Assembly (NCBI GenBank): GCA_023623175.1
Contig: JAMNXU010000039.1
Location: 1 to 64,000, forward strand
Length of the DNA: 64,000 nt
Origin: Bacillota bacterium
Lineage (GTDB): Bacteria > Bacillota > Clostridia > Acetivibrionales > JAMNXU01
Direction: 5' to 3'
Below the pieces are notes generated by a model that worked only from the letters and a program-made list of their open reading frames with translations, was not told where the DNA came from and did no database searches. Below, piece after piece: positions 19,441-31,074 of this stretch (position 1 is its first letter; each line of letters begins with the position of its first letter). The position numbers and the translations under genes were made by a program.

Positions 19441-20700
19441 ATGAGGTACAAGCGTATGAACAAAAGAGAGAAGGTCCTTTACACGATTATCAGGGTTGCG
19501 GCATTCATAGCCGTATCCTTGCTTGCTGTCCAGGCAGGTGTTATTGCAGGGAACGCAATAAGCACGGTTGACGCGAAACTGATCGAAAATGTTGACGTCG
19601 TAACGTTTAAGTCGGCGCTCAATGCATCTCTTCCGATTATTGACACAACATATAACAGCGGCAGGGTGAATGTCTCCTATGGCTCTGAATTAAAAAGACT
19701 GGTAAATAGCATATTCGGTTTTGATATGGACACGCCCGCGACGATACTAAATGCGGCTTCGCCGTGGCTTGATTCCTATTACAGCGGGGCATACCTGGCC
19801 ATGAAAGCTGAACAGGACCGGACGGCGGGCCAGGGTGAAATCGCATACTGGGAAATGTACGGCGATATTTACAGTGATAATGTTTCGAGAGGGGACTCGC
19901 GCGCAGACGGTTATCTTACGGATTACAGCAGCATCAGCACCGAGGATGAAGACCGGGAGAACCGGGACTATTCGCGCGACAACATAACACCCGTGGGGAA
20001 AATAGAGATCCGCAACAATACATCAAAAGTCATATCCGATTCGCTGATTAAAACCCTGCTCAATGAACCTCTGAAATTCAGCTTTGACAAGAACGGACCC
20101 AAGGTTTTGATCTACCATACGCATACCACGGAAGCATATCTTAAAAACCTTTCGGAACTGGGCAGGAATGTTCCCAACTGGACGCTGGATGAGCGCTACA
20201 GTGTAGTGAGGGTGGGAGATGAACTCGCAAACCAGCTTAGCAGGGTTTTTGGCATTGACGTGATTCACAACGGAACGATTCATAACTATCCCAACACCAC
20301 CGGGTTTTATACAAGGTCGAGGGAAACCGTGCAGAGAATATTAAAGGGAAACCCGTCCATAAGACTGCTGATTGACTTGCATCGCGACGGCGTCAGCGGA
20401 AGCAAGCTCAGGGTGACCAGGAACATCGGCGGAAAGACTGTTGCCCAGATCATGTTTGTGGTGGGAACCGCCAATCCCTCATGGAGGGAAAATTTCAAGC
20501 TTGCGCTGAAGCTGCAGAACAAGCTGAACGAGATAGCTCCGGGCATTGCGAGGCCAATATATCTCGACAATTACACGTACAACCAGGACCTTGGTTACGG
20601 GGCGCTGATTGTGGAGATGGGCGGCGACGGAAACGTGATTACCGAAGCCGTGGAATCAGCAAAATATCTCGCCCAGGCCATCAGCGAGGTAATGAGGTAA
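19441..20700 (+). CDS. spoIIP: Stage II sporulation protein P (SpoIIP)
   Basis: SpoIIP is a cell-wall amidase/endopeptidase that with SpoIID and SpoIIM thins septal peptidoglycan for engulfment in the mother cell. The 419-residue product has an N-terminal membrane segment (about 15-37) and the conserved core VLIYHTHTTEAY (about 223) and LLIDLHRDGV (about 310), with a late glutamate in LIVEMGGDGN; these supply the zinc-binding His and Glu residues. The ATG follows CCGGAGGAAG. The order spoIIP-small gene-lepA-hemW-hrcA matches Bacillus, and its presence indicates an endospore former. Confidence 0.93.
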   Translation: MRYKRMNKREKVLYTIIRVAAFIAVSLLAVQAGVIAGNAISTVDAKLIENVDVVTFKSALNASLPIIDTTYNSGRVNVSYGSELKRLVNSIFGFDMDTPATILNAASPWLDSYYSGAYLAMKAEQDRTAGQGEIAYWEMYGDIYSDNVSRGDSRADGYLTDYSSISTEDEDRENRDYSRDNITPVGKIEIRNNTSKVISDSLIKTLLNEPLKFSFDKNGPKVLIYHTHTTEAYLKNLSELGRNVPNWTLDERYSVVRVGDELANQLSRVFGIDVIHNGTIHNYPNTTGFYTRSRETVQRILKGNPSIRLLIDLHRDGVSGSKLRVTRNIGGKTVAQIMFVVGTANPSWRENFKLALKLQNKLNEIAPGIARPIYLDNYTYNQDLGYGALIVEMGGDGNVITEAVESAKYLAQAISEVMR

Positions 20701-20934
20701 ATTCCATGGGTTGCGCCTTGTATAAATTCGGCCGGTTCATAAATTGTTTGGTTAAAGCCTGTTTGCCGGGGAATTTCCTGACACACTGAAAAATGCTGAA
20801 CAATTTGAACGGAATAAGCAAATAATTTGAATATATTGCACAATATTGATAATAAAACCGTTTTCGGCGGGAATAATAGACAAAAGCGGAGCAAACGCAA
20901 CGCACAGAAGAGAAATCGGGGGAAAGGGAATTCG

Positions 20935-21237
20935 ATGGACAGCAGGGTGGAAAGATACAGGCAGGCCCGCCTGATGAAAAGAAGGTTCAGGCTTGTTATT
21001 TTGCTTTCATTTTTCATACTTGTGGCGGGAGTATGCGTAGTCGATTACTCCGTCAACGCGCTCGTCAGGAACGAGAGAAAAATCAGCGTCATATCTTTTT
21101 CAAAATACGATGAACACCGTTACACGGCGAGTTTTTTCAATAAAACTTTTTTGATAGACACCGGCAAAATTAGCCGCGATCTGTCGGGACTGAAAAGAAA
21201 AGCCGCAGAGGTTATCAGCGATATTCGCTTATTTTGA
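20935..21237 (+). CDS. Small membrane-anchored protein between spoIIP and lepA
   Basis: A 100-residue protein (starting MDSRVERY) with a basic N-terminus, one membrane segment (about residues 18-40) and a C-terminal part likely outside. I chose the ATG at 20935, after GGGGGAAAGGG, over the upstream ATG at 20827, which would add a low-complexity polar tail. Bacillus carries yqxA at the same place, but I see no convincing sequence match, so this may be a positional analogue. Function is unknown; the neighbour spoIIP makes a role in sporulation or the envelope a guess only. Confidence 0.65.
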   Translation: MDSRVERYRQARLMKRRFRLVILLSFFILVAGVCVVDYSVNALVRNERKISVISFSKYDEHRYTASFFNKTFLIDTGKISRDLSGLKRKAAEVISDIRLF

Positions 21238-21779
21238 CGCGCTTTCTTTTGCTTAAAAACCAATTATGCAAGGGTCCATCCGGTCCTGTGGCTGTTGTAT
21301 GCTTATTTTATTCTATATAAAAAAACTGTCTGGCTTTGAACATAAAATTTTCGTCTTATCCTCATAAAAAATCCCAGTTTCTTTTTATGTATTCACGATT
21401 GTGTTATAATCTTATAACGTAATTTCAAACAAAAAACGTCAAATTTATCCTGACTATTGATTTGAAAGCCGTCGTTGTAGATAATGATTTTAGCCATGGC
21501 TGTTTTTTGATTCTATAGCCGGAACAGCTTCTTTGATAACACGCAATTGCAGCAGGGTCGGACCGTACCGGCCGCGAAAGCATCACCGGGGAAAGCAGCG
21601 CATAGGAGTTAATATTTTAATTTATACAAGTTTTATAAACATTATAATTATAGGTATAAATAATAAGAACAACATATAAATTATTCGTCATATTAGGAGA
21701 AACTATCAGATTTATGAACTTGACATTGATATAAATACTGACAAACTAAATGCAGATCTGTATGGAAGGGACAGGAAAC
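21238..21779 (+). other. Long leader upstream of lepA
   Basis: No gene is supported in these 540 bases. TGTTATAAT at 21402-21410 is an extended -10 promoter element with a poor -35. From there the lepA leader would be about 360 bases, longer than usual for this gene. A short GC stem (GGTCGG/CCGGCC) lies near 21560. A second promoter-like TTGACA lies at 21719. No known riboswitch pattern is recognised. Confidence 0.4.
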
Positions 21780-23591
21780 ATGATTGATGAAAGGCAGAAA
21801 AGAATCAGGAATTTTTGCATCATAGCCCATATAGACCACGGCAAGTCCACGCTGGCCGACCGGCTTCTAGAACTTACGGGAGCCCTGTCTTCCAGGGAAA
21901 TGGAAGAACAGGTCCTTGACAGCATGGATATTGAAAGGGAACGCGGCATCACCATAAAGGCCCATGCCGTAAGGATGCTGTATAAAGCCGATGACGGGGA
22001 GGAGTATATCCTTAACCTTATAGACACTCCCGGGCATGTGGATTTCAATTACGAGGTGTCGAGGAGCCTTGCCGCGTGCGAAGGCGCAATCCTCGTCGTT
22101 GACGCGGCGCAGGGCATAGAAGCCCAGACACTGGCGAATGTATACCTCGCGCTGGAACACGATCTCGAAATCATACCGGTTATCAACAAGATTGACCTGC
22201 CGAGCGCCCAGCCCGAAGTGGTAAAGAGGGAAATAGAAGATGTCATAGGGCTTGATGCAAGCCAGGCACCGCTTATTTCCGCGAAGAACGGCGTTAATAT
22301 CGAAGAAGTCCTCGAGAGAATTGTAAAGGATATTCCACATCCCTCGGGAGACGTGGACGCGCCTCTCAGGGCCCTGATATTCGATTCCTACTACGACAGC
22401 TACAAGGGCGTCATAGTTCATGTCCGCATCAAGGAAGGCTCGGTCAGGCCGGGACAGACCATCAGGATGATGAATACCCAAAAGGAATTCCTTGTAACGG
22501 AAGTTGGATATTTCAGGCCTGGGGCCCTGATCCCGGCTTCCGAGCTTCTTGCGGGAGAAGTCGGCTACATTGCCGCAGGTATTAAGAATGTCAGGGATAC
22601 GCGCGTCGGAGATACGGTGACGCTCGCGGACAATCCCGCGGCACAGCCGCTTCCGGGTTACAAAAAGGTTAATTCAATGGTATTCTGCGGAATTTATCCT
22701 GCCGACGGCGCCAGGTACGAAGACCTCAGGGATGCCCTGGAAAAACTGCAGCTTAATGACGCTTCCCTTGTTTTCGAGCCAGAGACTTCGAATGCGCTTG
22801 GATTTGGCTTCCGTTGCGGTTTTCTCGGGCTGCTGCATATGGAAATAATACAGGAGCGCCTCGAAAGGGAATACGACCTGGACCTCGTGACCACGGCGCC
22901 GAGCGTTATATACAAGGTTATAAAAACCAACGGGGAAGTGCTGAATATTGACAACCCCACAAACATGCCGCCGCCGGCGGAAATAAATAAGATGCAGGAA
23001 CCCGTGGTCAGGGCGTCCATCATGACGCCCACGGAATTTGTAGGAAATATCATGGAGCTCTGCCAGGACAGGCGTGGCGTCTACAAAGACATGACCTACA
23101 TTGACGAAGGCAGGGTTATGCTTACCTACGAAATACCGCTTAACGAAATTATTTATGACTTCTATGATGCGCTGAAATCAAGGTCAAGGGGATATGCATC
23201 GCTGGATTACGAGTTTATTGGATATAAAGATTCGGACCTCGTCAAACTTGATGTGCTGATAAACAATGAGATAGTCGACGCCCTCTCGTTCATAGTGCAC
23301 AAGGACAAGGCCTATGCAAAGGGCAGAAGGATCGCGGAGAAACTCAAGGAGACCATTCCGCGCCAGCAGTTTGAAGTGCCCATACAGGCGGCTATTGGCG
23401 GAAGGATTATTGCCCGGGAAACGGTCAGGGCGTACAGGAAGGACGTGCTCGCCAAGTGTTATGGAGGCGACATAACGCGTAAGAAAAAGCTTCTTGAAAA
23501 GCAGAAGGAAGGAAAGAAGAGGATGCGCCAGATAGGCACGGTGGAAGTACCCCAGGAAGCCTTCATGAGCGTTTTGAAGCTGGATACATGA
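21780..23591 (+). CDS. lepA: Elongation factor 4 (LepA)
   Basis: LepA is a ribosome-associated GTPase related to EF-G that acts in initiation/elongation under stress. The 603-residue product has G1 [10 protein letters not shown]3 DTPGHVDF and G4 NKIDLP in the first 130 residues, then EF-G-like domains II, III and V, and the LepA-specific C-terminal domain with [15 protein letters not shown] near residue 560. I start at the ATG at 21780 (MIDERQKR), which has AGGA four bases upstream and fits family length; the track start at 21750 has no better site. hemW follows. Confidence 0.94.
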   Translation: MIDERQKRIRNFCIIAHIDHGKSTLADRLLELTGALSSREMEEQVLDSMDIERERGITIKAHAVRMLYKADDGEEYILNLIDTPGHVDFNYEVSRSLAACEGAILVVDAAQGIEAQTLANVYLALEHDLEIIPVINKIDLPSAQPEVVKREIEDVIGLDASQAPLISAKNGVNIEEVLERIVKDIPHPSGDVDAPLRALIFDSYYDSYKGVIVHVRIKEGSVRPGQTIRMMNTQKEFLVTEVGYFRPGALIPASELLAGEVGYIAAGIKNVRDTRVGDTVTLADNPAAQPLPGYKKVNSMVFCGIYPADGARYEDLRDALEKLQLNDASLVFEPETSNALGFGFRCGFLGLLHMEIIQERLEREYDLDLVTTAPSVIYKVIKTNGEVLNIDNPTNMPPPAEINKMQEPVVRASIMTPTEFVGNIMELCQDRRGVYKDMTYIDEGRVMLTYEIPLNEIIYDFYDALKSRSRGYASLDYEFIGYKDSDLVKLDVLINNEIVDALSFIVHKDKAYAKGRRIAEKLKETIPRQQFEVPIQAAIGGRIIARETVRAYRKDVLAKCYGGDITRKKKLLEKQKEGKKRMRQIGTVEVPQEAFMSVLKLDT

Positions 23592-23606
23592 CAGGGGCCG
23601 GCGACT

Positions 23607-23679
23607 AGAAGTTAGAGATTAGAAATTAGAGAGAGAAATTAGAGATTGATAGCCAGAGGTTAGAAGTCGGAGGTTAAGG
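23607..23679 (+). repeat. Purine-rich degenerate repeat upstream of hemW
   Basis: GAAATTAGAGA occurs at 23622 and 23635 (period 13), with further variants of TTAGA in the same spacer. The last variants (GGAGGTTAAGG) provide the hemW ribosome site. Confidence 0.6.
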
Positions 23680-24870
23680 TTGGAGGAAAATCGTAAAACG
23701 AAGGCTAACTGCATATCCGAAAACAGCGACGAAGGCCGCGAAGTCGGGCTGTACGTGCACATCCCGTTTTGCAGGAGAAAATGCCTGTACTGCGACTTTT
23801 CTTCCTACCCTTCAATGGAGCGGCATATACCAGCATACCTGGCCGCGCTGAAAAAGGAACTGTCCGAAATAACAGGGGACCGGAAAGGCTTGGCGGTAAA
23901 AAGCATATTTATTGGCGGAGGAACGCCTTCCCTCCTTGGAGCGGAGGAAATTGACGGTTTGCTCAGGCACATAAGCCGTTGTGTTGTAATAAAGTCCGAT
24001 GCGGAGATAACGCTGGAATCTAATCCCGGAACCCTCGACGAGAAAAAACTGCGTGGTTACCGCGCCGCGGGAGTGAACAGGCTCAGTATCGGGCTCCAGG
24101 CATGGCAGGACCGCCTGCTGAAAACCCTGGGAAGAATACATACATCTGAAGAATTTGTGGAAGGTTTCAGGTCCGCAAGAAAAGCGGGATTTGAAAACAT
24201 AAACGTGGACCTGATATTCGGAATACCAGGGCAGGCGCCGGGCGACTGGGAGGAAACCTTAAGCAGCGTTGTGGCGCTTGGACCGGAGCATCTTTCATGT
24301 TACAGTCTCATTATTGAACAGGGCACGGTATTCGGCGATTTATACGAAAAAGGCGAATTGCAGCCCGTCGATGACGAACTTGACAGGGCAATGTACCGAA
24401 AGGCGATAGAATACCTTACAGCCAGGGGTTACCGGCATTACGAGATTTCGAATTTTGCCATGGAGGGCTTTGAATGCCGGCACAATCTTATTTACTGGAA
24501 AGCGCAGGAGTATATTGGGATAGGCGCCGCCGCCCATTCATATATTGACGGTGTGCGGCGCGCAAATACCGCTGACGTGCTGAGCTATATCGAATCAATA
24601 AACAACGGTGTGCTGCCGGTTGTTGAAAGGCAGAATATAGACACCCGCGAATCCATGTCTGAATATATGATACTGGGACTCAGGCTTATAAAGGGCGTAA
24701 GTTTTTCTGAATTTTTCCGGCGCTACGGCGTCGGCGTTGGAGACATATTCGGCGAGCGGATTGACAGGCTTGTTGAAAGGGGTTTACTTATAAAGGATGA
24801 CGACAGAATATTTCTGACAGAAAAGGGACTGGACCTGGCAAACAGTGTCTTCCTGGAATTCATCGATTAG
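23680..24870 (+). CDS. hemW: HemW, radical SAM heme chaperone-like protein
   Basis: A 396-residue radical SAM protein with CRRKCLYC near residue 30 and the HemN-type C-terminal wHTH region. HemW proteins bind heme and have been annotated as coproporphyrinogen oxidase, though the true HemN residues at the N-terminus are lacking; heme trafficking is the better-supported role. The TTG start is taken because GGAGG lies six bases upstream. The order lepA-hemW-hrcA is conserved in Firmicutes. It is the second HemN-superfamily member in this window, beside hemZ. Confidence 0.9.
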   Translation: MEENRKTKANCISENSDEGREVGLYVHIPFCRRKCLYCDFSSYPSMERHIPAYLAALKKELSEITGDRKGLAVKSIFIGGGTPSLLGAEEIDGLLRHISRCVVIKSDAEITLESNPGTLDEKKLRGYRAAGVNRLSIGLQAWQDRLLKTLGRIHTSEEFVEGFRSARKAGFENINVDLIFGIPGQAPGDWEETLSSVVALGPEHLSCYSLIIEQGTVFGDLYEKGELQPVDDELDRAMYRKAIEYLTARGYRHYEISNFAMEGFECRHNLIYWKAQEYIGIGAAAHSYIDGVRRANTADVLSYIESINNGVLPVVERQNIDTRESMSEYMILGLRLIKGVSFSEFFRRYGVGVGDIFGERIDRLVERGLLIKDDDRIFLTEKGLDLANSVFLEFID

Positions 24871-24910
24871 CTGTGATCTGCATCAATTTCAAATATTATC
24901 CTTAAACCTC

Positions 24911-24950
24911 TTGACAAAAAAAGTACGCGGTGGTATTTTTAAAGTATAAT
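24911..24950 (+). promoter_or_regulatory. Heat-shock operon promoter
   Basis: TTGACA at 24911-24916 is followed 17 bases later by TATTTT; a perfect TATAAT also lies at 24945-24950, touching the CIRCE element. Which -10 is used cannot be told from sequence. Confidence 0.6.
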
Positions 24951-24976
24951 TAGCACTCTTCTTGGTCGAGTGCTAA
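24950..24976. promoter_or_regulatory. CIRCE operator
   Basis: TTAGCACTC-N9-GAGTGCTAA is a perfect match to the binding site of the HrcA repressor. It lies between promoter and the hrcA ribosome site, so hrcA is autoregulated together with grpE and probably dnaK. Confidence 0.98.
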
Positions 24977-24991
24977 CAAAGAGGTGAGGCG

Positions 24992-26041
24992 ATGTTGTTG
25001 GATGAAAGAAAAAAAAGAATACTGCATGCTGTAGTGGACGATTATATTAATACGGCTGAACCTGTAGGTTCAAGGACAATAGCGCGCAAACATGAACTTG
25101 GCCTCAGCTCAGCCACCATCAGGAATGAAATGGCAGACCTCGAAGACATGGGGTATTTGTCCCAGCCACATACGTCAGCGGGAAGGGTGCCTTCAGACAA
25201 GGGGTACCGTTTTTATGTGGATGAGCTTATGAATGTAAGGGAGCTTACCGCGGAGGAAGCCGAAAGCATAAAGGTCGCTCTTGAAAACAGGATAAATGAG
25301 ATAGGCGAACTCGTAAGGCGAGCTTCCAAGATCATGTCGACGATCACAAATTACACGTCAGTGGCTGTTACGCCCCAGATCAGGCGCGTGACAATCAAAA
25401 CCGCGAGGGTCGTGCCCGTGGATTCCGAAAAAGCGCTTGTTATTGTTGTAACAAGCGGGAATATTATAAAAAACAGGATTATAAAACTGCCTGAAAGTAT
25501 TTCCGACAACACGCTCAACAGGATATCCAATATCCTTGAAGCTCACCTTGTTGGAAAAACGCTGGAGAAAGCCAATCTTCCTGCCATTGTCAGCACGCTG
25601 GAGCGCGATTATATGCCCCGGGTGCAGCTGGCTCCGATCATCGAAGCTTTGGAATATTGTTTTAATCAGCTCAATGAATCGGAACTCTACCTCGAAGGAG
25701 CTACGAACATATTCAACTTCCCTGAGTTCAGGGATGTATTCAAGGCAAGGGAATTTCTGAACGTCCTGGATGAAAAGCAGACATTGCGCAGGATTTTGGG
25801 ATCAGCTGCCAACAAGAACGGCATCACGGTCCAGATAGGAGAAGAAAACGAGCTGGATGCCATCAAGAACTGCAGTTTAGTCACGGCCACCTACAGTTTC
25901 GGCGATAATGTCATAGGTTCCATCGGGGTTCTCGGACCCACGAGGATGGAATACTCCAAGGTGGTTTCATACATGAATTTCATCCGTAAAAGGATAAATA
26001 TCGAAATAAACAGGATTTTCGGTGAAAATACCGACGAATAG
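24992..26041 (+). CDS. hrcA: Heat-inducible transcription repressor HrcA
   Basis: HrcA binds CIRCE and represses chaperone genes until heat stress titrates GroEL. The 349-residue product has the N-terminal winged helix (AEPVGSRTIARKH and SSATIRNEMADLE, about residues 20-50), an IDD domain, and a GAF-like core. GAGGTGAGG precedes the ATG. It heads the hrcA-grpE-dnaK group behind its own operator. Confidence 0.97.
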   Translation: MLLDERKKRILHAVVDDYINTAEPVGSRTIARKHELGLSSATIRNEMADLEDMGYLSQPHTSAGRVPSDKGYRFYVDELMNVRELTAEEAESIKVALENRINEIGELVRRASKIMSTITNYTSVAVTPQIRRVTIKTARVVPVDSEKALVIVVTSGNIIKNRIIKLPESISDNTLNRISNILEAHLVGKTLEKANLPAIVSTLERDYMPRVQLAPIIEALEYCFNQLNESELYLEGATNIFNFPEFRDVFKAREFLNVLDEKQTLRRILGSAANKNGITVQIGEENELDAIKNCSLVTATYSFGDNVIGSIGVLGPTRMEYSKVVSYMNFIRKRINIEINRIFGENTDE

Positions 26042-26082
26042 CGTCTTTCAGTACAGATGAAACGGAGGTTTACTTTAGGAAA

Positions 26083-26769
26083 ATGGATATAAAAAAAGAA
26101 ACGACGGGCAAAATGGAACAGGGTGAAGGCAATACGGACCTAAATCTCGAAAAGGAATCCGGAGAGATCAGGTCTGAAACGGAGGTTTCAGAAAGCAGCT
26201 GCGACGCAGGCAATAATTCATGTAATGAAGCTGATGACGCAGCAAACAATGTAGTCGATGAAGCAGCAAACGGCGCAAATGAAGCAAAAACTGAGGATGA
26301 AATTGCGGAGCTCCGGAAAGCCATTGAAACAATAACCGCCGAGCGTGACAGGTATTTCGAAGCGCTTCAGAGAACCGCGGCGGAGTTCGACAATTACAGG
26401 AAGAGAACGGCGAGGGAAAAGGAAGCCATTTACATAGACGCTCTCAGTGATACGTTCAAGGCGTTCCTGCCCGTTATTGACAGCGTGGAAAGGGCTGTCC
26501 TGGCATGTTCGGCAGAAACGGAAGCGGACGCCAGGTCGCTCAGGGAAGGGATCGAGCTGATTTACCGTCAAATCAAGGATGTCATGAAAAATCTCGGGGT
26601 GGAAGAAATAAAAGGAGTAGGAGAGCAATTCGATCCCGAGCTTCATAATGCCGTGATGCACATAGAGGATGAAGCATACGGGCAAAACGTCATCGTGGAA
26701 GAATTCCAGAAAGGTTATAGGCACAAGGACAGGGTAATTCGTCACAGCATGGTAAAGGTTGCCAACTGA
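26083..26769 (+). CDS. grpE: GrpE nucleotide exchange factor
   Basis: GrpE speeds ADP release from DnaK. The 228-residue protein has a long acidic, Asn/Glu-rich N-terminal stretch (about 1-75), a coiled coil starting AELRKAIETI, the conserved FDNYRKRTAREKE (about 105) and the beta-wing with HNAVMH near the C-terminus. The length is slightly above average because of the acidic tail. AGGA precedes the ATG closely. It sits between hrcA and dnaK. Confidence 0.95.
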   Translation: MDIKKETTGKMEQGEGNTDLNLEKESGEIRSETEVSESSCDAGNNSCNEADDAANNVVDEAANGANEAKTEDEIAELRKAIETITAERDRYFEALQRTAAEFDNYRKRTAREKEAIYIDALSDTFKAFLPVIDSVERAVLACSAETEADARSLREGIELIYRQIKDVMKNLGVEEIKGVGEQFDPELHNAVMHIEDEAYGQNVIVEEFQKGYRHKDRVIRHSMVKVAN

Positions 26770-26822
26770 CAACCGTTAGCCTTGATTTTTAAATACTTTG
26801 CTGTTGAGATTGCAATATTTTT

Positions 26823-28733
<1,911 letters not shown>

Positions 28734-28767
28734 GCGCCGTTGTTTGTCCGATACCGATGATTAAAGC

Positions 28768-28814
28768 TTTTAAGCCGAAGTCATGCAAAGGTGGCTTTGG
28801 CTTAAAAATTTTTA
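28768..28814 (+). terminator. Intrinsic terminator after dnaK
   Basis: TTTTAAGCC pairs with GGCTTAAAA around a 22-base loop containing further pairing (AAG/CTT), followed by ATTTTT. Confidence 0.75.
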
Positions 28815-28872
28815 TATGATGAAACGGTTTACGAAAAAATTTATTTATCTACATTTTGTATTTTTTTGAATA

Positions 28873-28881
28873 TGCTATAAT
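28873..28881 (+). promoter_or_regulatory. Extended -10 promoter for dnaJ
   Basis: TGCTATAAT lies about 40 bases before the dnaJ start, with only a weak -35 (TTTTGT). With the terminator after dnaK it suggests separate transcription of dnaJ-prmA-rsmE. Confidence 0.55.
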
Positions 28882-28922
28882 ATTGCAGGCATGTTTAAAT
28901 TCAGAACGGAGTGTTGTCCAAC

Positions 28923-30068
28923 ATGGCAAACAAAAGGGATTACTATGAAGTCCTGGGGATTGATAGAAACGCTTCTGAGGCCGATATAAAAAAGGCTTAC
29001 CGGAGACTTGCGAAAAAATATCACCCCGACGTAAATCCCGGCGACAAAGAAGCTGAAGCAAAATTCAAGGAAATAAACGAAGCCTATGAGGTGTTAAGCG
29101 ACCCCGAAAAACGTGCCCGCTATGATCAGTTCGGACATGCTGGTGTGGATCCCGGAGCCGGTGGTTTTGACACCTCCGGGGCAGGCTTTGATTTTGATTT
29201 CGGAGGCCTAGGCGATATATTTGAAAGCTTTTTCGGAGGATCGCCCTTTGGAAGCCGCGCGAAAAGCAGGAGCGGTCCCAGGAAGGGCGCCGACTTGAAA
29301 TATTCACTGGAAATAAGCTTTGAAGAAGCAGCTTTCGGTGTTGAAAAGGAGATTACCGTAAACAGGATGGAAATGTGCCATACCTGCCACGGAACCGGTT
29401 CCAGGCCAGGGACGTCGCCGACCACGTGCCGCAACTGCAACGGCACGGGACAGGTGCAATACAACCAGAACACGGCATTTGGTCGGTTTGTAAACATCAG
29501 GACCTGTGAAGTCTGCCACGGCGAAGGGAAAATCATAACTGATCCCTGCGCGACATGCGGAGGCAAGGGCAGGGTAAGGAAAAACGTAAAGATAAGGATC
29601 AAGGTCCCGGCAGGCATTGACGACGGTCAGACCATTTCGCTCAGGGGCGAAGGCGAGCCGGGGTATAAAGGCGGCCCCGCCGGCGATTTGTTTGTAACAA
29701 TAAGGGTAAGGCCGCATCCGCTGTTCCAGCGCCGAAATTTCGACGTTGTTTGCGAGATACCGATAACCTTCGTTCAGGCCGCATTGGGCGCCGAACTGGA
29801 GGTGCCGACTCTCGACGGCCGGGTAAAATATACTATACCGGAGGGAACGCAGTCGGGCACCGTTTTCAGGCTGAAAAACAAGGGCATACCGTATCTCAGG
29901 GGCAGCGGCAGGGGGGACCAGTACGTGAAGGTTTATATAGACGTGCCCAAAAAACTTAATGAAAAGCAGAAAGCGCTATTGAGGGAGTTTGCCGAAATCA
30001 GCGGCGAGGAAAACTATGAACAGCGAAAAAGCTTTTTTGACAAGATGAAGGACGCCTTCGGAATGTAA
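28923..30068 (+). CDS. dnaJ: Chaperone protein DnaJ
   Basis: DnaJ stimulates the DnaK ATPase and delivers substrates. The 381-residue type I protein has a J-domain with HPD in KYHPDVN (about residue 33), a Gly/Phe linker, four CxxCxGxG zinc repeats (about 140-215: [32 protein letters not shown]), and the C-terminal peptide-binding domain. The start MANKRDYY is chosen because GGAG lies upstream and the track GTG overlaps that site. prmA and rsmE follow. Confidence 0.97.
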   Translation: MANKRDYYEVLGIDRNASEADIKKAYRRLAKKYHPDVNPGDKEAEAKFKEINEAYEVLSDPEKRARYDQFGHAGVDPGAGGFDTSGAGFDFDFGGLGDIFESFFGGSPFGSRAKSRSGPRKGADLKYSLEISFEEAAFGVEKEITVNRMEMCHTCHGTGSRPGTSPTTCRNCNGTGQVQYNQNTAFGRFVNIRTCEVCHGEGKIITDPCATCGGKGRVRKNVKIRIKVPAGIDDGQTISLRGEGEPGYKGGPAGDLFVTIRVRPHPLFQRRNFDVVCEIPITFVQAALGAELEVPTLDGRVKYTIPEGTQSGTVFRLKNKGIPYLRGSGRGDQYVKVYIDVPKKLNEKQKALLREFAEISGEENYEQRKSFFDKMKDAFGM

Positions 30069-30080
30069 TGAGGCTTTCAG

Positions 30081-30119
30081 GACAAAATACACAGAAGACA
30101 CGACAAAATATACAGGAGG
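30081..30119 (+). repeat. 18-base direct repeat carrying the prmA ribosome site
   Basis: GACAAAATACACAGAAGA (30081-30098) and GACAAAATATACAGGAGG (30102-30119) differ at three or four positions. The second copy ends in the prmA Shine-Dalgarno sequence. Confidence 0.8.
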
Positions 30120-30123
30120 AAAA

Positions 30124-31074
30124 ATGAACTGGCGGGAAATAACGATAATTACAACCAGCGAAGCTTCCGACGCCGTTTCCGAAATGCTTAATTCCTTCGG
30201 CGCCGGCGGTGTTTCAATAGAGGACCCTTACGACATAAAGAAGGAGATAGAAAGGAAAGGTTTGCTGGATTACGCCGATGAGAGCTTTCTTTCGCGGCTG
30301 GGCGAAGATGTCACCGTCAAGGCCTATTTCAGCGAAGACAGCGACATTGAAGCAATTGTCGCGGGCATAAAGGAGAAACTCGGGGAGATTGGCAAATACC
30401 TTCCCGTCGGCAGGGGATTTGCCGGGGTTTCAATTGTCAACGAAGAAGACTGGGCCAATGCCTGGAAGAAATATTACAAACCTTTCCGCATCTCGGACCG
30501 CGTAGTGATCAAGCCTTCGTGGGAAGACTATGTACCGGAGGGAAAAGAGATAATTGTGGAACTGGATCCGGGAATGGCTTTCGGCACCGGGTCCCATGAA
30601 ACCACGAGGATGTGCGCTGTTCTGCTTGATAAGCATATAAAGCCCGGCGACACCGTCATGGACGCCGGATGCGGATCGGGCATACTGTCGATCATTGCTG
30701 CAAAACTGGGAGCGGGCAGGGTTGTGGCTTTTGACATAGACGGCACTGCCGCAAGGGTTGCCCGCGATAATGTTGAAAAAAACGGCGCCGGTGACGTAGT
30801 GGAAGTGTCCAGGGGCACGATTGAAGATGTGCCGGATTTCGCTTTCAACATTATTGTTGCCAATATAATAGCGGAAGTGATTATCTCCATGGCGCCGCAG
30901 GTTCCCCGTTACCTGGAGTCGCGCGGACTGTTCATAACCTCGGGAATAATACGGGAGAGAAGGCAGGATGTTATAGACGCCTGCGAAAAAACCGGGTTTG
31001 AGCTGGCGGAGGAAAAGGCTGAAGGCGAATGGGTCGCCCTCGTATTCCGCAAACAGGGTGGCGCGAATGGCTAG
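30124..31074 (+). CDS. prmA: Ribosomal protein L11 methyltransferase PrmA
   Basis: PrmA trimethylates ribosomal protein L11 using S-adenosylmethionine. The 316-residue product has an N-terminal ferredoxin-like substrate domain and a Rossmann methyltransferase domain with motif I DAGCGSGILSI (about residue 180) and NIIVANIIAEVI near 240 (the NPP-like region is replaced by NII, as usual in PrmA). GGAGGAAAA precedes the ATG. Its end overlaps the rsmE start by eight bases, consistent with the conserved dnaJ-prmA-rsmE order. Confidence 0.95.
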   Translation: MNWREITIITTSEASDAVSEMLNSFGAGGVSIEDPYDIKKEIERKGLLDYADESFLSRLGEDVTVKAYFSEDSDIEAIVAGIKEKLGEIGKYLPVGRGFAGVSIVNEEDWANAWKKYYKPFRISDRVVIKPSWEDYVPEGKEIIVELDPGMAFGTGSHETTRMCAVLLDKHIKPGDTVMDAGCGSGILSIIAAKLGAGRVVAFDIDGTAARVARDNVEKNGAGDVVEVSRGTIEDVPDFAFNIIVANIIAEVIISMAPQVPRYLESRGLFITSGIIRERRQDVIDACEKTGFELAEEKAEGEWVALVFRKQGGANG

